Below are positions 21,201 through 33,168 of a stretch of 64,000 bases of DNA, in pieces. Each line of letters opens with the position of its first letter. Within the stretch, counting starts at the first letter, position 1. The position numbers and the translations under genes were made by a program. Source of the stretch: Pratylenchus scribneri (taxonomy: Eukaryota > Nematoda > Chromadorea > Rhabditida > Pratylenchidae); contig JAQSEB010000014.1 of the NCBI GenBank assembly GCA_030063045.1, positions 434,001 to 498,000 on the forward strand, in the 5' to 3' direction. The notes below the pieces were generated by a model. That model saw only the letters and a list, made by a program, of their open reading frames with translations. It had not been told where the DNA came from and ran no database searches.

Positions 21201-24200
21201 AAAGTTTCCAAATTCTTTGAAAGGTCCAAATTATTTTTGGGAAAAATGAAAAGAGTTTTACAGGGAATTTAAAAGCGACCTAGTCCGGGTGTTGAGTATT
21301 AGTACCAGCTATGTGGAGGCCGAATTTGTGCGAGCCAATCTTTCAATGTTGCCTTTTTTGGGCATTGGCCTAACAATTATGCTAATTTGCACATCAATTT
21401 GTATTCCACTTTCGGCTGCATATTTCCAACTAGCATCCATCCATAAAGTCCATTTTTACATTAATAACAATAAATAAATAAAAAAAAAAGATATATTTCG
21501 ATTAGTTGTTGATAAAAAAAACAATAGAAATTAAGAATTCGATATGATAGGAAAAAATAAAAAATTTTAGGAAAAACCGGAATCCAAATTTTCGAAAAAT
21601 TTACATTAAAAATATAGATACAAATTTCAAAAAATTTTACTACGTAAATTCGATATTTTTTAATTCAAATAAATTTGGTATTTAAGTATTATTCTAGTGC
21701 AGATTTTTTGGGTCAACTGAGGAAAGGTAACGGTAACCCCCGAAGGGTCATCCGGTTGAGTTATAGTCTTTATGGGATAGGTTATCGTCTCACGTACCGT
21801 AAACCTATCCTGGCCACCCAGAAGGGCCCTTCATTTCAAAACCATCTACATCCGGATAATACGTAAGTAAAATTTAAAATTTACGTACAAATTTAATTAA
21901 TTTTCGGAAAAAATTGGGTAAATTTATATGGTTTTTGAATTGGTTAGAAATTTGTTTCATTTTTCTCTTCTAATTAAATTAACAAAATAATTCAATAAAA
22001 ACTTATATTAAATTTTAATTTTTTTAAATTTTATATTTTCAATGTTAATAAATTAACCAAAATTCCAATAATTTTTATTTTATTATAAATCTAAGATCTC
22101 ATTGGCCATTGTCGCCTGCATTTGTCCATTTATGGCCACTGGAACGGCCCTGGGACTACTTTTCCTTTGTGGGCTCCGGTTTAGTCCAATCCTCTGTGCC
22201 ACACCATTTTTGGTTTTGGCCATCGGCGTTGATGATGCCTATTTAATGAGTCATGCTTGGAATAGATTGGCCAAAAAATGCAATTTCCAAAAAATTGTAC
22301 AAAAAGGAGAAAATAGTGCCGAAAATGAGGAGGACGAAAAAATTGTGGCAAATTTGTTGGCAATGGTAAAATTAAAAATATTCAGACACTATTTCTTTTT
22401 AAATAGGTTTTAATGGATTCGGGACCGGCCATCCTAATTTCGGCACTGGCTAACATTTGTGCCGATGCAATTGGCGCATTCATTGGCTCACCGGAAATCA
22501 CAATTCTTTGTGTGGGAAATGCAACGGCATTGGCCTTTGATTTCCTCTTTCAATGCACATATTTTGTTGCAGTGATGGCCACAATTGGATTAATTGAACG
22601 TAAGGAAATGAGGAAAAAATTGACGATAAAAAAAGAACAAAATGGCATGGAGAATTCAAAAAAGGTTGGTTCGGGTGGAAATTGACTGACATTGACAGAT
22701 ATTTTATGTATTTTGATTTATATAAGTCCTAATCTTGGCTAAAGATCTAGGGCTAATATTGTTCGGGTGAGAGTGGGCCTATCAGTGGCCCAATGAATGT
22801 GATTGGGATTAGTTGAGCTTGATACTTTATTAAATATATTTATCTGTTGTGCTGAAAAAGGTTATAACAGTAAGTCACAAAAATGAACATTTTAGTAAAA
22901 ATGAGCTGATTTATAAATGTGGATTGGGGCAATATTTGATTGATAGGGTGACGGTGATGGGGAGATTAGACAAAAACTGGGGGTACAGTAGGACAAATAG
23001 AAATAGCCCTTTTAGGCATTGTTGGCATTGGTAATAAACAAAAGGAATTAAATTAATTTTTCCAAACAGAATATTGACCAAAAAAGATGGCAAAAACATT
23101 TTCATGATTCGTTGAAAACTTTTGTGACAAAATTTGTTAATTTTTACACAAATTCAATTTGCAATCCAATTTGTGCCTTTTTTATTCTTCTTTGTTCCAC
23201 AATTTTCATTGCTTTTTCAATATTTGTGAGGAATATTTGCTATTAAAATTATAATTTAATATTTTTGAGGCAATCACCAAATTTGAAGTGGAAATGAGCA
23301 CAAAAGAATTATATTCACAGGATTCACCATTGCTTGAGGTGAAATTCAAAATTTAATTAAAATTAATTTAATTTAATTTCAAAAAAGATTGACAATATTC
23401 GTGAAAATCGAATCAATCCATTCTACACGCAGGCCACCGTTTTTGTCAATAATTTTGGTTAAATTTACTAATAAATTTTTATTTATTTATTTTTTAGGCG
23501 ATTTATCAAATCAATCTAGAATTGTGGAAATTGACAAATTTGTTGGAGAATTTGAACATTTAAATGAAAGTTGGGGCCCACAAAGTTCAATGTTTTTCCT
23601 TCGAGATTTGCGCGAATATTTATTGACAAAAAATAATGAAGAAAATGAAGAGAAAGGGAATGAAATTGGCCAAATTCTCAACAGCAAATCATCGAATGAA
23701 TCCGTCACAAGTATTTTTTAAATAATATTGAATTTGTGTATTTCCATAATAAATTAGATGATATTCTCAATTGCCAAACATTGATTGATTTTTTGGATGA
23801 GGCAGAATATGCCCATTGGAAGGGATTTATCCGGCTAAATGGAATTATGGATGAGAATGAGTTTGTTTTTAAATATTAATTTACATTTTTAATTAGTAGC
23901 CCTGGGGCTATTAAATTTCAGATACCCTCTAAAGGGGGCTACAAATAGAAGGGGGCTTCTAATAGAGACGGGGCTACTAATAAAACGAATACATAATTTA
24001 CATTTCCAATTATATCCTCTTTTTAGGGCAAATTCCTCTTTTTTGAATGCCAATTTTTCATCCTGTCCATTAATTCAACGATTTTTCTTCACTACGGCCT
24101 ACCATAATCCAAAATTATTCAAATGGTCCGAAAGAGTGGAATTGCTGAGGAAATGGCGAAAAATTGTCGATGAAAATGCAAAAACAATTGATGCATCGGT

Positions 24201-25657
24201 TTACCATGAAGAAGGAATTTATTTGGATTTGGTGGCCAAAATAAATAATTAATTCAATTTAATTTAATTAAATTAAATTCCATAGATGGACAATATGCCA
24301 ACGGACACTTGGCAATCGGCGGTGGCCACTTTAATTTGCATGGCTGCAATTTGCCTTTTCCTTTTGCACGATTTGAGGACAATTTTGGTGACAACATTGG
24401 TCATTGCAATTATTATTATTGGTTCGAATTAATCAATAAAACAATAATTTTTATAGTCCTTATTCCCCGGTCCTAATGTTGTTCGGGGCGATAGTAGGCC
24501 TTAAGCTCTCACCCCGAGTCTTCGCCAGAAGCTTAATATAAGCCCCAGTGGCCCAAAGAAGGAGATTAGATTTGAGAGGAATAACCTTTAAATTTAAATT
24601 AAATGTGTGAAGGAGAAAAAGCATTAAAAGAGAAAAATGAGGGGGTTAAAAAAGGTAGATTGGGGCAATATTTGATTGATGGGGTGACAGGGAAATTAGT
24701 CAAAAAGTGGGAAGGGGTACAGTAGGATGAATAGGAAAAGTCCTTAATAATGGCATTGACAAATTTAATTAATAAATTTAAATAATTAATCAATAATATT
24801 TTTGTATAATAATAATGAAATATTTTATTAATATAAATTGAAAAAAATATTGATATTTCAGAAACAATGGGAATTTTGAGCATTTCCGGTGTGGCATTGA
24901 ATCAATTAATGATGGGCTCATTGGTTATTTCCATTGGATTCAGTGTGGATTTGCCCGCCCATTTCTCATATCATTTTCTCACTTCTGATTCTGATGGTCA
25001 AAATTCAGAATTTAAATAAGGAAATACACAAATTAATTCAGATTCCATAGATTCGTCGACTAAATCCAAATTGCGGGACACAATCCGTGCAGTCGGTTTG
25101 CCCAGTGTGCAGGCATCGTTGAGCACAAGTTTATGTGTTCTCAGCCATTATTGGATTAAACTTTATATTGCTCAAGTATATAAATAATGGCAATCTTTTT
25201 TAAGGGATACAATTTTTTACCAAAAATAGTTTTTGATTTTTAATAAATCAAAAACCGATTATCCTATAAACCTTAAACTAATTTATAAATCTCATCGAGA
25301 CGCATCTTTTGACATATAAATTTCTTAGTTTAAATCGAATTAAACCGTTTAAAACATATTTTTCAGTTTTTGGTTTTAAACATTTTAATTTTGGACAAAT
25401 TTAACATTTCATATATCATTCGATGCTTCTCAATGAAATCTACAAATTAGGGTTTAAAACCGGTTTCTGATTTATAAGAGAAGTCAAAAACTACTTTTGA
25501 GTAAAAAAAATTATTATTCTTTAAATATTTTTTCCTAAAGATTTTTGTGCGCATAATTTGCCTCACAATTTGTCTTTGTTTACTAAATACTTTGGTCGTT
25601 TTGCCGGCATTACTATTTTTGATTGGTTTAATTGGGACAAATTTGAAGAAAAAATGA
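18218..25657 (+). CDS. Patched-related (PTR/PTCHD) protein with sterol-sensing domain
   Basis: Nematode PTR family: RND-type membrane proteins linked to lipid or sterol movement, moulting and cuticle formation. Nineteen exons join in phase: 18218-18251, 18298-18448, 20425-20608, 20667-20786, 20829-20936, 21048-21223, 21264-21447, 22096-22365, 22407-22664, 23070-23225, 23270-23338, 23388-23457, 23498-23710, 23758-23860, 24027-24231, 24286-24421, 24862-24996, 25051-25175, 25541-25657; 937 residues. TM1 follows FRWSKFVVHRRFAIIIFCSI; then the extracellular loop (FTPYGARSLAESAIRDQFF). The sterol-sensing block holds TMs from MLPFLGIGLTIMLICTSICI through PFLVLAIGVDDAYLMSHAW (GVDD). A second extracellular loop and second TM block follow with SIGFSVDLPAHFSYHF, and the last TM is in exon 19. 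Introns 2, 7, 9, 16 and 18 hold repeats. The start at 18218 gives a short cytoplasmic N-terminus. Confidence 0.9.
18640..19980. repeat. AGAAT/ATAAAT satellite, about 1.3 kb, inside PTR intron 2
   Basis: An irregular array of AGAAT pentamers and ATAAAT hexamers (AGAATAGAATATAAAT-type words), with higher-order blocks of roughly 350-400 bases that recur, marked by ATATAGAATATAAACAG and ATATAACATAAAAAG variants. Long minus-strand frames of repeated Y-S-I-L-F residues are by-products. The whole array lies within an intron of 1976 bases. Confidence 0.9.
20000..20330. repeat. Fragments carrying the GGGCTTCTAATAGAG word
   Basis: Copies of GGGCTTCTAATAGAG and CTTCAAATAGAAG flank TATAAATTTCAGA near 20245-20325. 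Similar words occur at 23895-23985 and 39665-39705, and a reverse-related set at 20000-20055. All are in introns. No open reading frame accompanies them. Confidence 0.5.
22726..23040 (+). repeat. Intronic repeat family 1, copy in PTR intron 9
   Basis: Part of a family of roughly 270-370 bases. Diagnostic words in order: AGTCCTAATC, GATCTAGGGCTAAT, then GGCAATATTTGATTGATAGG, GTGACGG, and GTACAGTAGGA near the end. No coding potential. Other copies: 24455, 39721, 40595, 44131, 46795 (inverted), 48262. Confidence 0.75.
24455..24765 (+). repeat. Intronic repeat family 1, copy in PTR intron 16
   Basis: Same word order as the 22726 copy: AGTCCTTATTCC at the left, TTCGCCAGAAGC, then GGCAATATTTGATTGATGGG, GTACAGTAGGATGAATAGGA and TCCTTAATAATGGCATTGAC at the right. 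It ends about 100 bases before the splice acceptor. Confidence 0.8.
25195..25505. repeat. Palindromic repeat family 2, copy in PTR intron 18
   Basis: The ends are inverted: left TAGTTTTTGATTTTTAATAA and right TTGACTTCTC/AAAAACTACTTTT. The middle has TCATCGAGACGCATC with a related TTCGATGCTTCTCAATG. A sibling lies at 38895-39210. Confidence 0.65.
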
Positions 25658-26030
25658 AAAGAATAATCAAGAAATTGTGGATGGAAATGGAACAAATAAT
25701 TATTTTAAATGCCATAATTAAATTTTAATAATATATTTTAATTTTATATAATAAATTTATTTTTTTGTTCGAATTTTGTAGTTTTTTCAAAATTTTGTCC
25801 AAAAACTATGAAAAACTATTAAATTATGAACAGAAATCCAATTATAAATGTGATCGACCAAAAAATCACATAGATCGACATGAAATTTTAATTGGTGGTC
25901 TCCAAATTTGGGCCTTTGGTCGTCACCAATTTTTAATTTATATTGTCCCATTCATTCGCGCAATTTTCGTTCTTTTAATATAAATCATTTATTTCCATTT
26001 ATTACACCAAATTATTATTTTAATGTTAAA
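25658..26030. other. Intergenic between PTR and MFS genes
   Basis: The two plus-strand genes are 373 bases apart. No exon is seen. The spacing would allow either separate promoters or operon-like co-transcription; the sequence does not decide. Confidence 0.4.
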
Positions 26031-28257
26031 ATGACAAAAAAATCATTAACTAAACTTGAATTGACGATTCCTTTGACACCAAAAAATTCAATGGAAAATT
26101 TACAAAAAAGTGGGCCAATTTTCTGAATATTTTCTAATATTTCCTAAGGCAATGGAAACAGTGCAGAATTTGGAATAATTGCATTTTTGATGATGGCCAA
26201 TTTTTTCATTTGGATTACGGCCAGCTGTTCATCTCCATTTTTTGCCCTCGAAGCAACCGAGAAAAAAGGCCAAACAATTGGGCAAGTTGGCCTTTGCAAT
26301 GGAATATCCCAACTATTTATGGGAATATTTGCACCAATTTGTGGAAAATATGTTTGTATTTTGACTATAAAAATAATCCAAAATATTTAATAATTTAGAT
26401 GGCATTATTCCCAGATTATCGCATCAATTCCCTAGGCCTTTGCCTTTTCAGTTTCAGCACTTTCTGTTTTGGGTAATTTAATATTAAATGTTGAATATTT
26501 TCCCCAAAATAAAAATTAAGTTTTTGTAATTTTGTGGCCCCCGGTTGGCAATTCTTTTTTGCCATTTTATTTGTCCGAATCCTGGGTGGTGTTGGCATTT
26601 GTGCGATTATAACTGGAGGATGGGCAATTCTGGGGAGATTATTCCCGGAAAGAGTTAGCATGTTGAGGGTAAATTTATTTTTTAAATTAAAATCCATCAT
26701 TTTTGCTAGGGAATTGGCGAAACAGTGAATGGCATTGGTTTTTCGCTTGGTCCATTGGTTGGCAGTATTCTTTATAAATTCGGGGGATTTTCTTTGCCTT
26801 TGATTGTGACCGGTTCATTAATTGGGGTGATGGCCACAATTTCATTTGCTTTGCCAAAATTAATTGAAAATTTGGAATTAAAAAGGGCCGAAAATATTAG
26901 CAAAGGTAAAAAAGGGGATTCGAATCTGCATATTTTCCATGCAGAAATTGATGAAATGAAAATGGAAGAAAATTGTGAAGAAGAAAAAAACAAAATTGGA
27001 ATATTTCAAATGCTTAAAATTCCCAACATTTTTGTGTGCATTTGTTGCCTTCTTCTGATGAGCATTGGATGGTTTTTCTATGAACCAAGTTTGGCCATTC
27101 ATCTTGGCACAGTGATTTTTGAGTCATTTCAAATCTTTATTTGTTTTTTTTTCCAGTTTTCACCGGTTCGTTCCTCCACCGAAATTGCCTCATTGATGGG
27201 TTGGATGATAACGGCAATTAGTGGAATTTATGCACTTTTTGCCCCATTTTGGGGTTTCCTTTTCGAACGCCATTTTGTCAAATGCCAAACTTCAATAATG
27301 CTAATTGGCTCTTTGGGCATATCCATTTCACTTTTGTTGATGGGACCAGCTCCATTTCTTTCACTTCCAAAGTCAATACATATTTTGAATTTGTTTAAAT
27401 GAATTAATATCAGAATTCGGGAATTAATTGGATTCTAGTTTCATGCATCAAATTCGAGAATTTTCAAGACTATTTTATAACAAATTTCAGAGCTATTTTA
27501 TTCTTTATCGCCTAACTTATTCATACTTAAATTACATTGAATTTAAACCCAAAATTCATTGGGTTTTATTTTTGCTAATTGATAAGTCAATTTAGGGCTT
27601 TGTTAAGATGCAAAATAATTTGACCATTGAAAATCAAATGAGATTAATTAATAAGAAAAACGAGTTAGAAAGAGGTTATAAATCTAAAAAATAACTGAAA
27701 TGGAAATGATTTAGTGACGGCTTAATTAGTAAAATTATTTTTTTATAATTCTTCTACCAAATTTCTGCATTTTTACAGGAGTGTCCCCCTTTTGTTTTCC
27801 GCCTTCATCATTAATGGAATATTCAGTGCCATTCTCTATGTGCCAATGTTTCGATGGTGCCAGGAGGCATTGAAGTTAACATAATCCAAAAATGAAATAT
27901 TTTTCTCACTAATCAATTAGGGCCAATGGATTCGATGAGAAATGTTCGGCCACAAATGGGCTCATTGCCGGCATTCATCATTCCGTCTTTTCATTTGGGT
28001 GAATATATTGAAAAATATTTTTAAAAATATTTTCAACAAAAACAGTGCATTTTTGGGCACTGCATTCGGTGGATTCAGCGCCCAAATATTTGGCTTCGAA
28101 TGGACCGCAACTGGGGTTGCAGCCTTGCAAATGTGTTGTGTCAGTTTCATTGAATTTATTTGAAATATTTTTTAAATTTTATTTTTTTAAGATTTTACTC
28201 CAATTTTTGGTTGCATTCAAAATTCAAAATGACAAAAAATTGATAGAAATTTTGTAA
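26031..28257 (+). CDS. MFS transporter, SLC18B1 (vesicular amine transporter)-like
   Basis: Twelve-helix major facilitator likely to export or load polyamine- or amine-type solutes into vesicles; substrate is inferred. Exons: 26031-26109, 26149-26351, 26399-26472, 26521-26668, 26710-27111, 27157-27371, 27779-27874, 27921-27998, 28046-28139, 28192-28257; 484 residues, all in phase. TM1 begins EFGIIAFLMMANFFIWITAS; the family words FFALEATEKKGQTIGQVG, VRILGGVGICAIITGGWAIL, GETVNGIGFSLGPLVGSILY (TM5), PSLAIHLGTFSPVRSSTEIA and LGTAFGGFSAQIFGFEW appear in order. A polar loop of about 60 residues lies between halves, rich in K and E. Intron 27112-27156 (45 bp) has no stop in frame, so retention would add 15 residues. 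A fragment of exon 3 lies at 1316-1400. Confidence 0.85.
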
Positions 28258-28620
28258 ATATTTAAATATAAAAATTGCACTTTAAATAAAATTTTTTATA
28301 ATATTATTTTAAAATAAATTCATTTTGTAATTTACATTAATTAATCTATTCAACATTTTTATTTTATTATGCAATTGTGTGGGCCTAAATATTCCTCGAA
28401 AGTTCAACAATATTTGCAGATGTTAATCCTTCTTCTAGGAAGTTTCCCCAATTATGTATTTTCGGTTTCGGTCGCAGCAGATGTTTCGCATCAATTGCGC
28501 TAAATTACAAATGATTTTGAATGAATGACATATGATTGTATTTTAATTCACATGATTTTGTAATTGATTAAATAATTTTGGATAATTTTTGACTTCATCC
28601 ATTATTTTTAAGCAACAAAA
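28258..28620. other. Intergenic, no gene supported
   Basis: AT-rich spacer between the MFS and Sre genes, with AATAAA-type words soon after the MFS stop. No further exon seen. Confidence 0.4.
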
Positions 28621-30206
28621 ATGAATTTTCAATTAAATCAGAGTATTTCCGATTTTGAACTTCCCCCAAAAACAACAAAAATTTTGCTGACTCTTTGCTT
28701 TTTTTCACTTGAATTTGTCTTCAATTTTGTTTGCCTTCCATTTTCATTGGCCAATTTTTTGATAATATTGCGCACCAAAATAATTCATTCAAATTTGAAA
28801 TTCATCCTCCTCTCTCAATCAATTACAATTATTTTCTTTGCTTTCATTCGCCTCATCGAATTTGTGATCAAAATTGCCGAAAATAATATTGCCTATCAGG
28901 TAAATTCATTCAATTCGATCAATGCAAAATATTTATTCATTTAATTAGAATATTATACTATTTTTTATTCACAATGTTCCAATTGTTTTGCGCAATTTCC
29001 TCGGTGCCAATCTTCTTTTTGAGCGAATTATTGCGACAATTTATGCGCGAAATTATGAACAAAATAATGGCCTTTCGATGTGGACAATTTTTGGCATTTC
29101 TTTGACAGTAATTATTTGGGAAAATTTAAATTAAATATAAAAATTCGCGCAGATTTTTGTATCATTGATTTGTTGCTATTTTGGGATGGACATTAATTCA
29201 CCGACAATGCTCAGCGAAAAAATGCAACCAGTAATTGGTGGAATTGCATTTTTGGTGCTTTTTTGTATTATTGTGGGTTGAAAAATGAGTAAATTGTTCA
29301 TCAAATTAAAATAAAATTCAGACTTGGTATTTAGTCTACAAATATAATTGTCAAAAATATGCAAATATTGGCCAACCAATTCAAAATCTCTCAGAAAGAT
29401 ATCAGGTAAATGAATGAAATGGGACGGACATATTTTAAAAATAAGTACAGCTTTCCGAAAATATTCGCACTTTTCGCCAATTGACCCCAACATTGGTTTT
29501 GCATTCTTTCAATGATTATTTCACAATTTTGGCATATTTTGTCTGTACCAGTGAATTAATCAAGGATGCGCAAATTTGGCAAATGATAAATGCACTCACT
29601 TTGTTGATTATTGCCGTAAGCAATTTGCTCATTGAAATCAGCATTATAACGTGAATATTTTTATTTATTTATTTTTAATTGGTCCAAGGTCGAAATTGAT
29701 ATAAATTTGAGTGATTCCACAATGGTACAAATACAAACGTTTATTTAAATTAATTTTCTAACAAAAATGTTTAGAGAAACAAAAACATTAAAATGTTTGG
29801 AGAAAAGAAATGCAAACACGAAATTTTTGGGGAAAAAAACAAAATGTTTTTTAATCCTCCAATTTAATGTTTATTATAATTTTATTTTTAAAAATCTCAT
29901 CAAACTAAAATGAAAATTTTAAATTAGCATTTGCAATTATTATCACATTTGCAAGTTCATTTGTCTATTTTGGAATCGTCCACTGACCCATAATTTTTAA
30001 TTTATTTCCACAGATTTCATCCGACCCTTTTCCGTTTTGCTTATCAAAAATTGTCGGCATTCAAAATTTGCCGTCCAATTTTGGGTAGAGGCCGAGTGCA
30101 AAGCATTCAAACAATGAATATACCCAAAAATATAAATGGAGAAGAATTGGTGAATCGACAAAATGGCGACGAATATTTCAAAACTTTGCAAAAATATTGG
30201 GCCTAA
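28621..30206 (+). CDS. Sre-type serpentine chemoreceptor
   Basis: Nematode-specific chemoreceptor family, expected in sensory neurons. Eight exons join in phase: 28621-28899, 28949-29107, 29153-29272, 29322-29405, 29451-29615, 29689-29724, 29928-29977, 30014-30206; 361 residues, normal for Sre. Family marks are TM1-TM2 link HSNLKFILLSQSITIIFFAF, the TM3 end LLFERIIATIYARNYEQ (ERxxA with YE), SERYQLSENIRTFRQLTP between TM5 and TM6, and HPTLFRFAYQKL after TM7. The short exons 6 and 7 are the weak point. Their phase fits, but the in-phase reading of exon 7 is only mildly hydrophobic, while another frame of the same bases is strongly hydrophobic (FAIIITFASSFVYFGIV). A small frame error or a different exon border there is possible. 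Confidence 0.75.
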
Positions 30207-30381
30207 AATTTATTATTCTTCCATTTCAATTCCAGAATTATTTACAGATTTGAATAATTTATCGAAATGAAATAAACCGAAATTAAAAATTATGCAACAG
30301 CAAAGATGAATAGAAATGTGGATTAATTTGCCACCGAAAAAGCAAATCTAATTTTAAATATGTTTCAAAAATATTCGCCAA

Positions 30382-33168
30382 TTATAGGCGTCCTTTTCTA
30401 AATCCATTGCCATTGGCCACATTTCTTGGAGAATGATTGCCATTCACAGCGACAGTATGATTAACGTTAGATTTTGATTCCTTTTTGACCGAAACAACAT
30501 TACTCTCATTTTTCGGTGCATTTTTCTCTACAATATGTGCCATATTCTTGTTGACCAATTCCTTAAACTGATTGTGGTTAACGCCGTTGATTGTTGGCTC
30601 ATTTTTCTTTCCAATAGCTTTGATCCATATGAAAATTGCTTGGAATAGTGTTTTTATGCAGTAAGGGCCTTTCACAATTTCACGGTTTTCTATTTTGGCC
30701 ACAACATTTTGCACTTCTTTTTTCTCTTTTTCCTCTTCCGTTTTCCCTCCTCCTTCAGTTTCCTCTTCTTTTTCATCTTCCTTGTTTTTTTCTATTGCTT
30801 CTTTTAAAATATTTGTATTTTTCAATTTTTCGTGCAATTTTCTCATTGTTTCATTCCATCGTTGCAAAACCTTTAATTTTGGTTTAAAAAATAAATATTA
30901 AAATAAAATGCCCAAAAATGACCTGCAAATAAAATCCCTTATCCTGAACTTTCTCCAGTAACCACTTAAATAGATCGCCAATTATTTGGCCTGCAGCTGC
31001 TTTTTTCTTCACCACCGATGCAACAATTTCGATTATATTTGCCTATTAAATTAATATATTTTTTAAATATTATGTTATCCCCCTCTTTACTTCATCTTCG
31101 AGCCGGTTTTTTCGCGCATCATTCTCATCGAATGCCCCATCCCCAAGGAACAATGGAATAACTCCTTCCTTGCCAATCATGAATTCCACAAATTGTTTTC
31201 CTACTTTGTTGGTTGCATTTGGATGTCTTTTGTAGAATTTATCCATTTTCCTGGTTGCCTTTTCCATACTAAACAATAAAAACCGTCCCTTTTAAAATAA
31301 TGCCCAATTTCATTCCAACCCTCCCAATAAAAGGTGCGTAATGCCGAATGCTTCCAATGTTTCCAATGTCAAATAGACGGGTGTCTCCAAATCGGTGATT
31401 GCAAAAATCAACATTATTACATTGTTTATTCTCTCTGGAGTGAATAACCAAAGGGCAAAATTTTTCACATTTTGCTTCACACTTCGGCTCTAAATTCAAA
31501 ATACAGTTGAATCCCATTTTTCTCTCAAACTTGCCTTAAATTCGGCCCATCCCTGCTTCCATTTTCCCATTTTTGTTTGCCATTTTACCGTCAATTTATT
31601 TTCGGTATTATGGAATTTTTCAATTACATGGTCCATCAATTCGTGCATCGGTTTTCCTTTATGTTTAATCACTTCCTCAATTATCATTTTCAAGAATTCA
31701 ATCTCAGCTTCCCGTTCTTTTTGATGCTCTGCATGAGACACCTTTTCTTCCTCAATCATTTTTTCAAACTTAAACAAAATAAATTTTAAAATTCTTAAAT
31801 CCCCTCTAAATTAATTTTAATTCCTTTTTTAAATTTTACATTTTCATTTTCCCCGTCTGCCGATTTGGCCCCGCCCCGCACAAAAAGAGGCGCAACTCCA
31901 TTAGGGCCAAATGCCCATTTGACCACTTCTAATCTCTTTGTCCCATCATTTGCACCAATTGCCGGAGCCTAAAATGCCAAAATGAAATTAATCATTGAAA
32001 ATTTGCCAACAATTTTGGCTCCCATTTTCTCGATTGCCTCGGCAAACTTATCATCAAGGCCAAAAACATGCAAAGCTAAAATTGAGATTTCCACTGGCTC
32101 TGCCAATCCAGTCAAAAAGAGGATAATTTGGATGACATCCTCCACATGCGATGGTTTAATTAACCAAATGGCAAAATGCTTAAACAATTTAATATACTCT
32201 TTTTATTCAGAATATTCCAATATCACCTTAAAACCTTTGCCAATTTTTTTCACTTCCAATTCGAAATGAATTTTGTGCCATTCTTCCACAAATTCTTCAA
32301 TCCATTTCTCGTTTATTTTATTTCCATTTTTCAATTCTTTAACAACCCCATCAATTCTATCATAGAATGAATCCAATTCATCTTCTTTTAATTTAATCTT
32401 ATTCTTAAAATGCTCAGCCAATCCTGTTAAACAACCATTTTTCTCCTTTTTGCAAAGATTTTTCTCATAATTTTCCAATGCCGAAATAATTTCATCTATC
32501 AAATTTATTACCCTTCTCGGATTTAATAAACTTTCTTCACATTTTAGGCCATCCTCCTTCACCAAAATCGTTGTAATGCCCTTTTGCCCAAAAAGGAATG
32601 CCGTTTCCTCTTTTTGAATCGGCTTTTGTTGGTCAATTTGAGCCTTTTCCTCCTCATGAGTTGCCTTTTGTTCATCAATCCGCCGCAATGCCCTCGATTT
32701 CTTGGCCCTATCCTCCAGTCTATTCACTAAATAATCCATTGCCAAATTCTCTTGTCCATTCAATGCCGCAATACTTTTAATTGTGGTCGAAGTGAGGCAA
32801 ATTGGCTTTTTCAACAATCCGGTCAAATAAATGAAAACATCCAGAAATTCTTCCCTTTCGATTTCAACCGCAAAGAATTTTTTGAATTTTTCTTTTTTAT
32901 CAATGCCAAGTTCATCCACCTCAAATTTCGACTTTTCAATTGTTGCGAATTTTGCCCAGCATTGTTCATTTTTCTTCACATATTCATTCCTTGCCGAAAT
33001 GGATTTTTGCACCTTTTCATTGTCCAATTTTTTGCAAATTGCATCATTAATTCCGCATTGTTTGACTTGATCCTTTATTGATGGTGATGAATTAATTGTT
33101 CCATTCCCATTTTGAATTAATGAGAAGGCCAATAAAGTTAATAAAAATGATTGAAGGAGCAAATTCAT
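30382..33168 (-). CDS. Secreted 809-residue protein with three divergent internal repeats, unknown function
   Basis: I do not recognise the family. Eight exons join in phase: 33168-32227, 32178-32011, 31968-31840, 31768-31535, 31489-31320, 31268-31091, 31042-30923, 30870-30382. A signal peptide (MNLLLQSFLLTLLAFSLIQ) starts it; no later membrane helix is evident. Three copies of a helical module follow. Each opens with a K-F-F/A motif: KKFFAVEIEREEFLDVFIYL, KHFAIWLIKPSHVEDVIQII, KNFALWLFTPERINNVIMLI. Each continues with a PV/PI segment (KPICLTSTTI, EPVEISILAL, TPVYLTLETL). Then come a linker (ITTILV, VAPLFV, VIPLFL) and a charged helical stretch with tryptophan. The C-terminus is very rich in E and K and then N. 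Intron 31490-31534 starts GC, chosen because it puts repeat 3 in frame. A secreted scaffold or host-directed protein is speculation. Confidence 0.8.
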
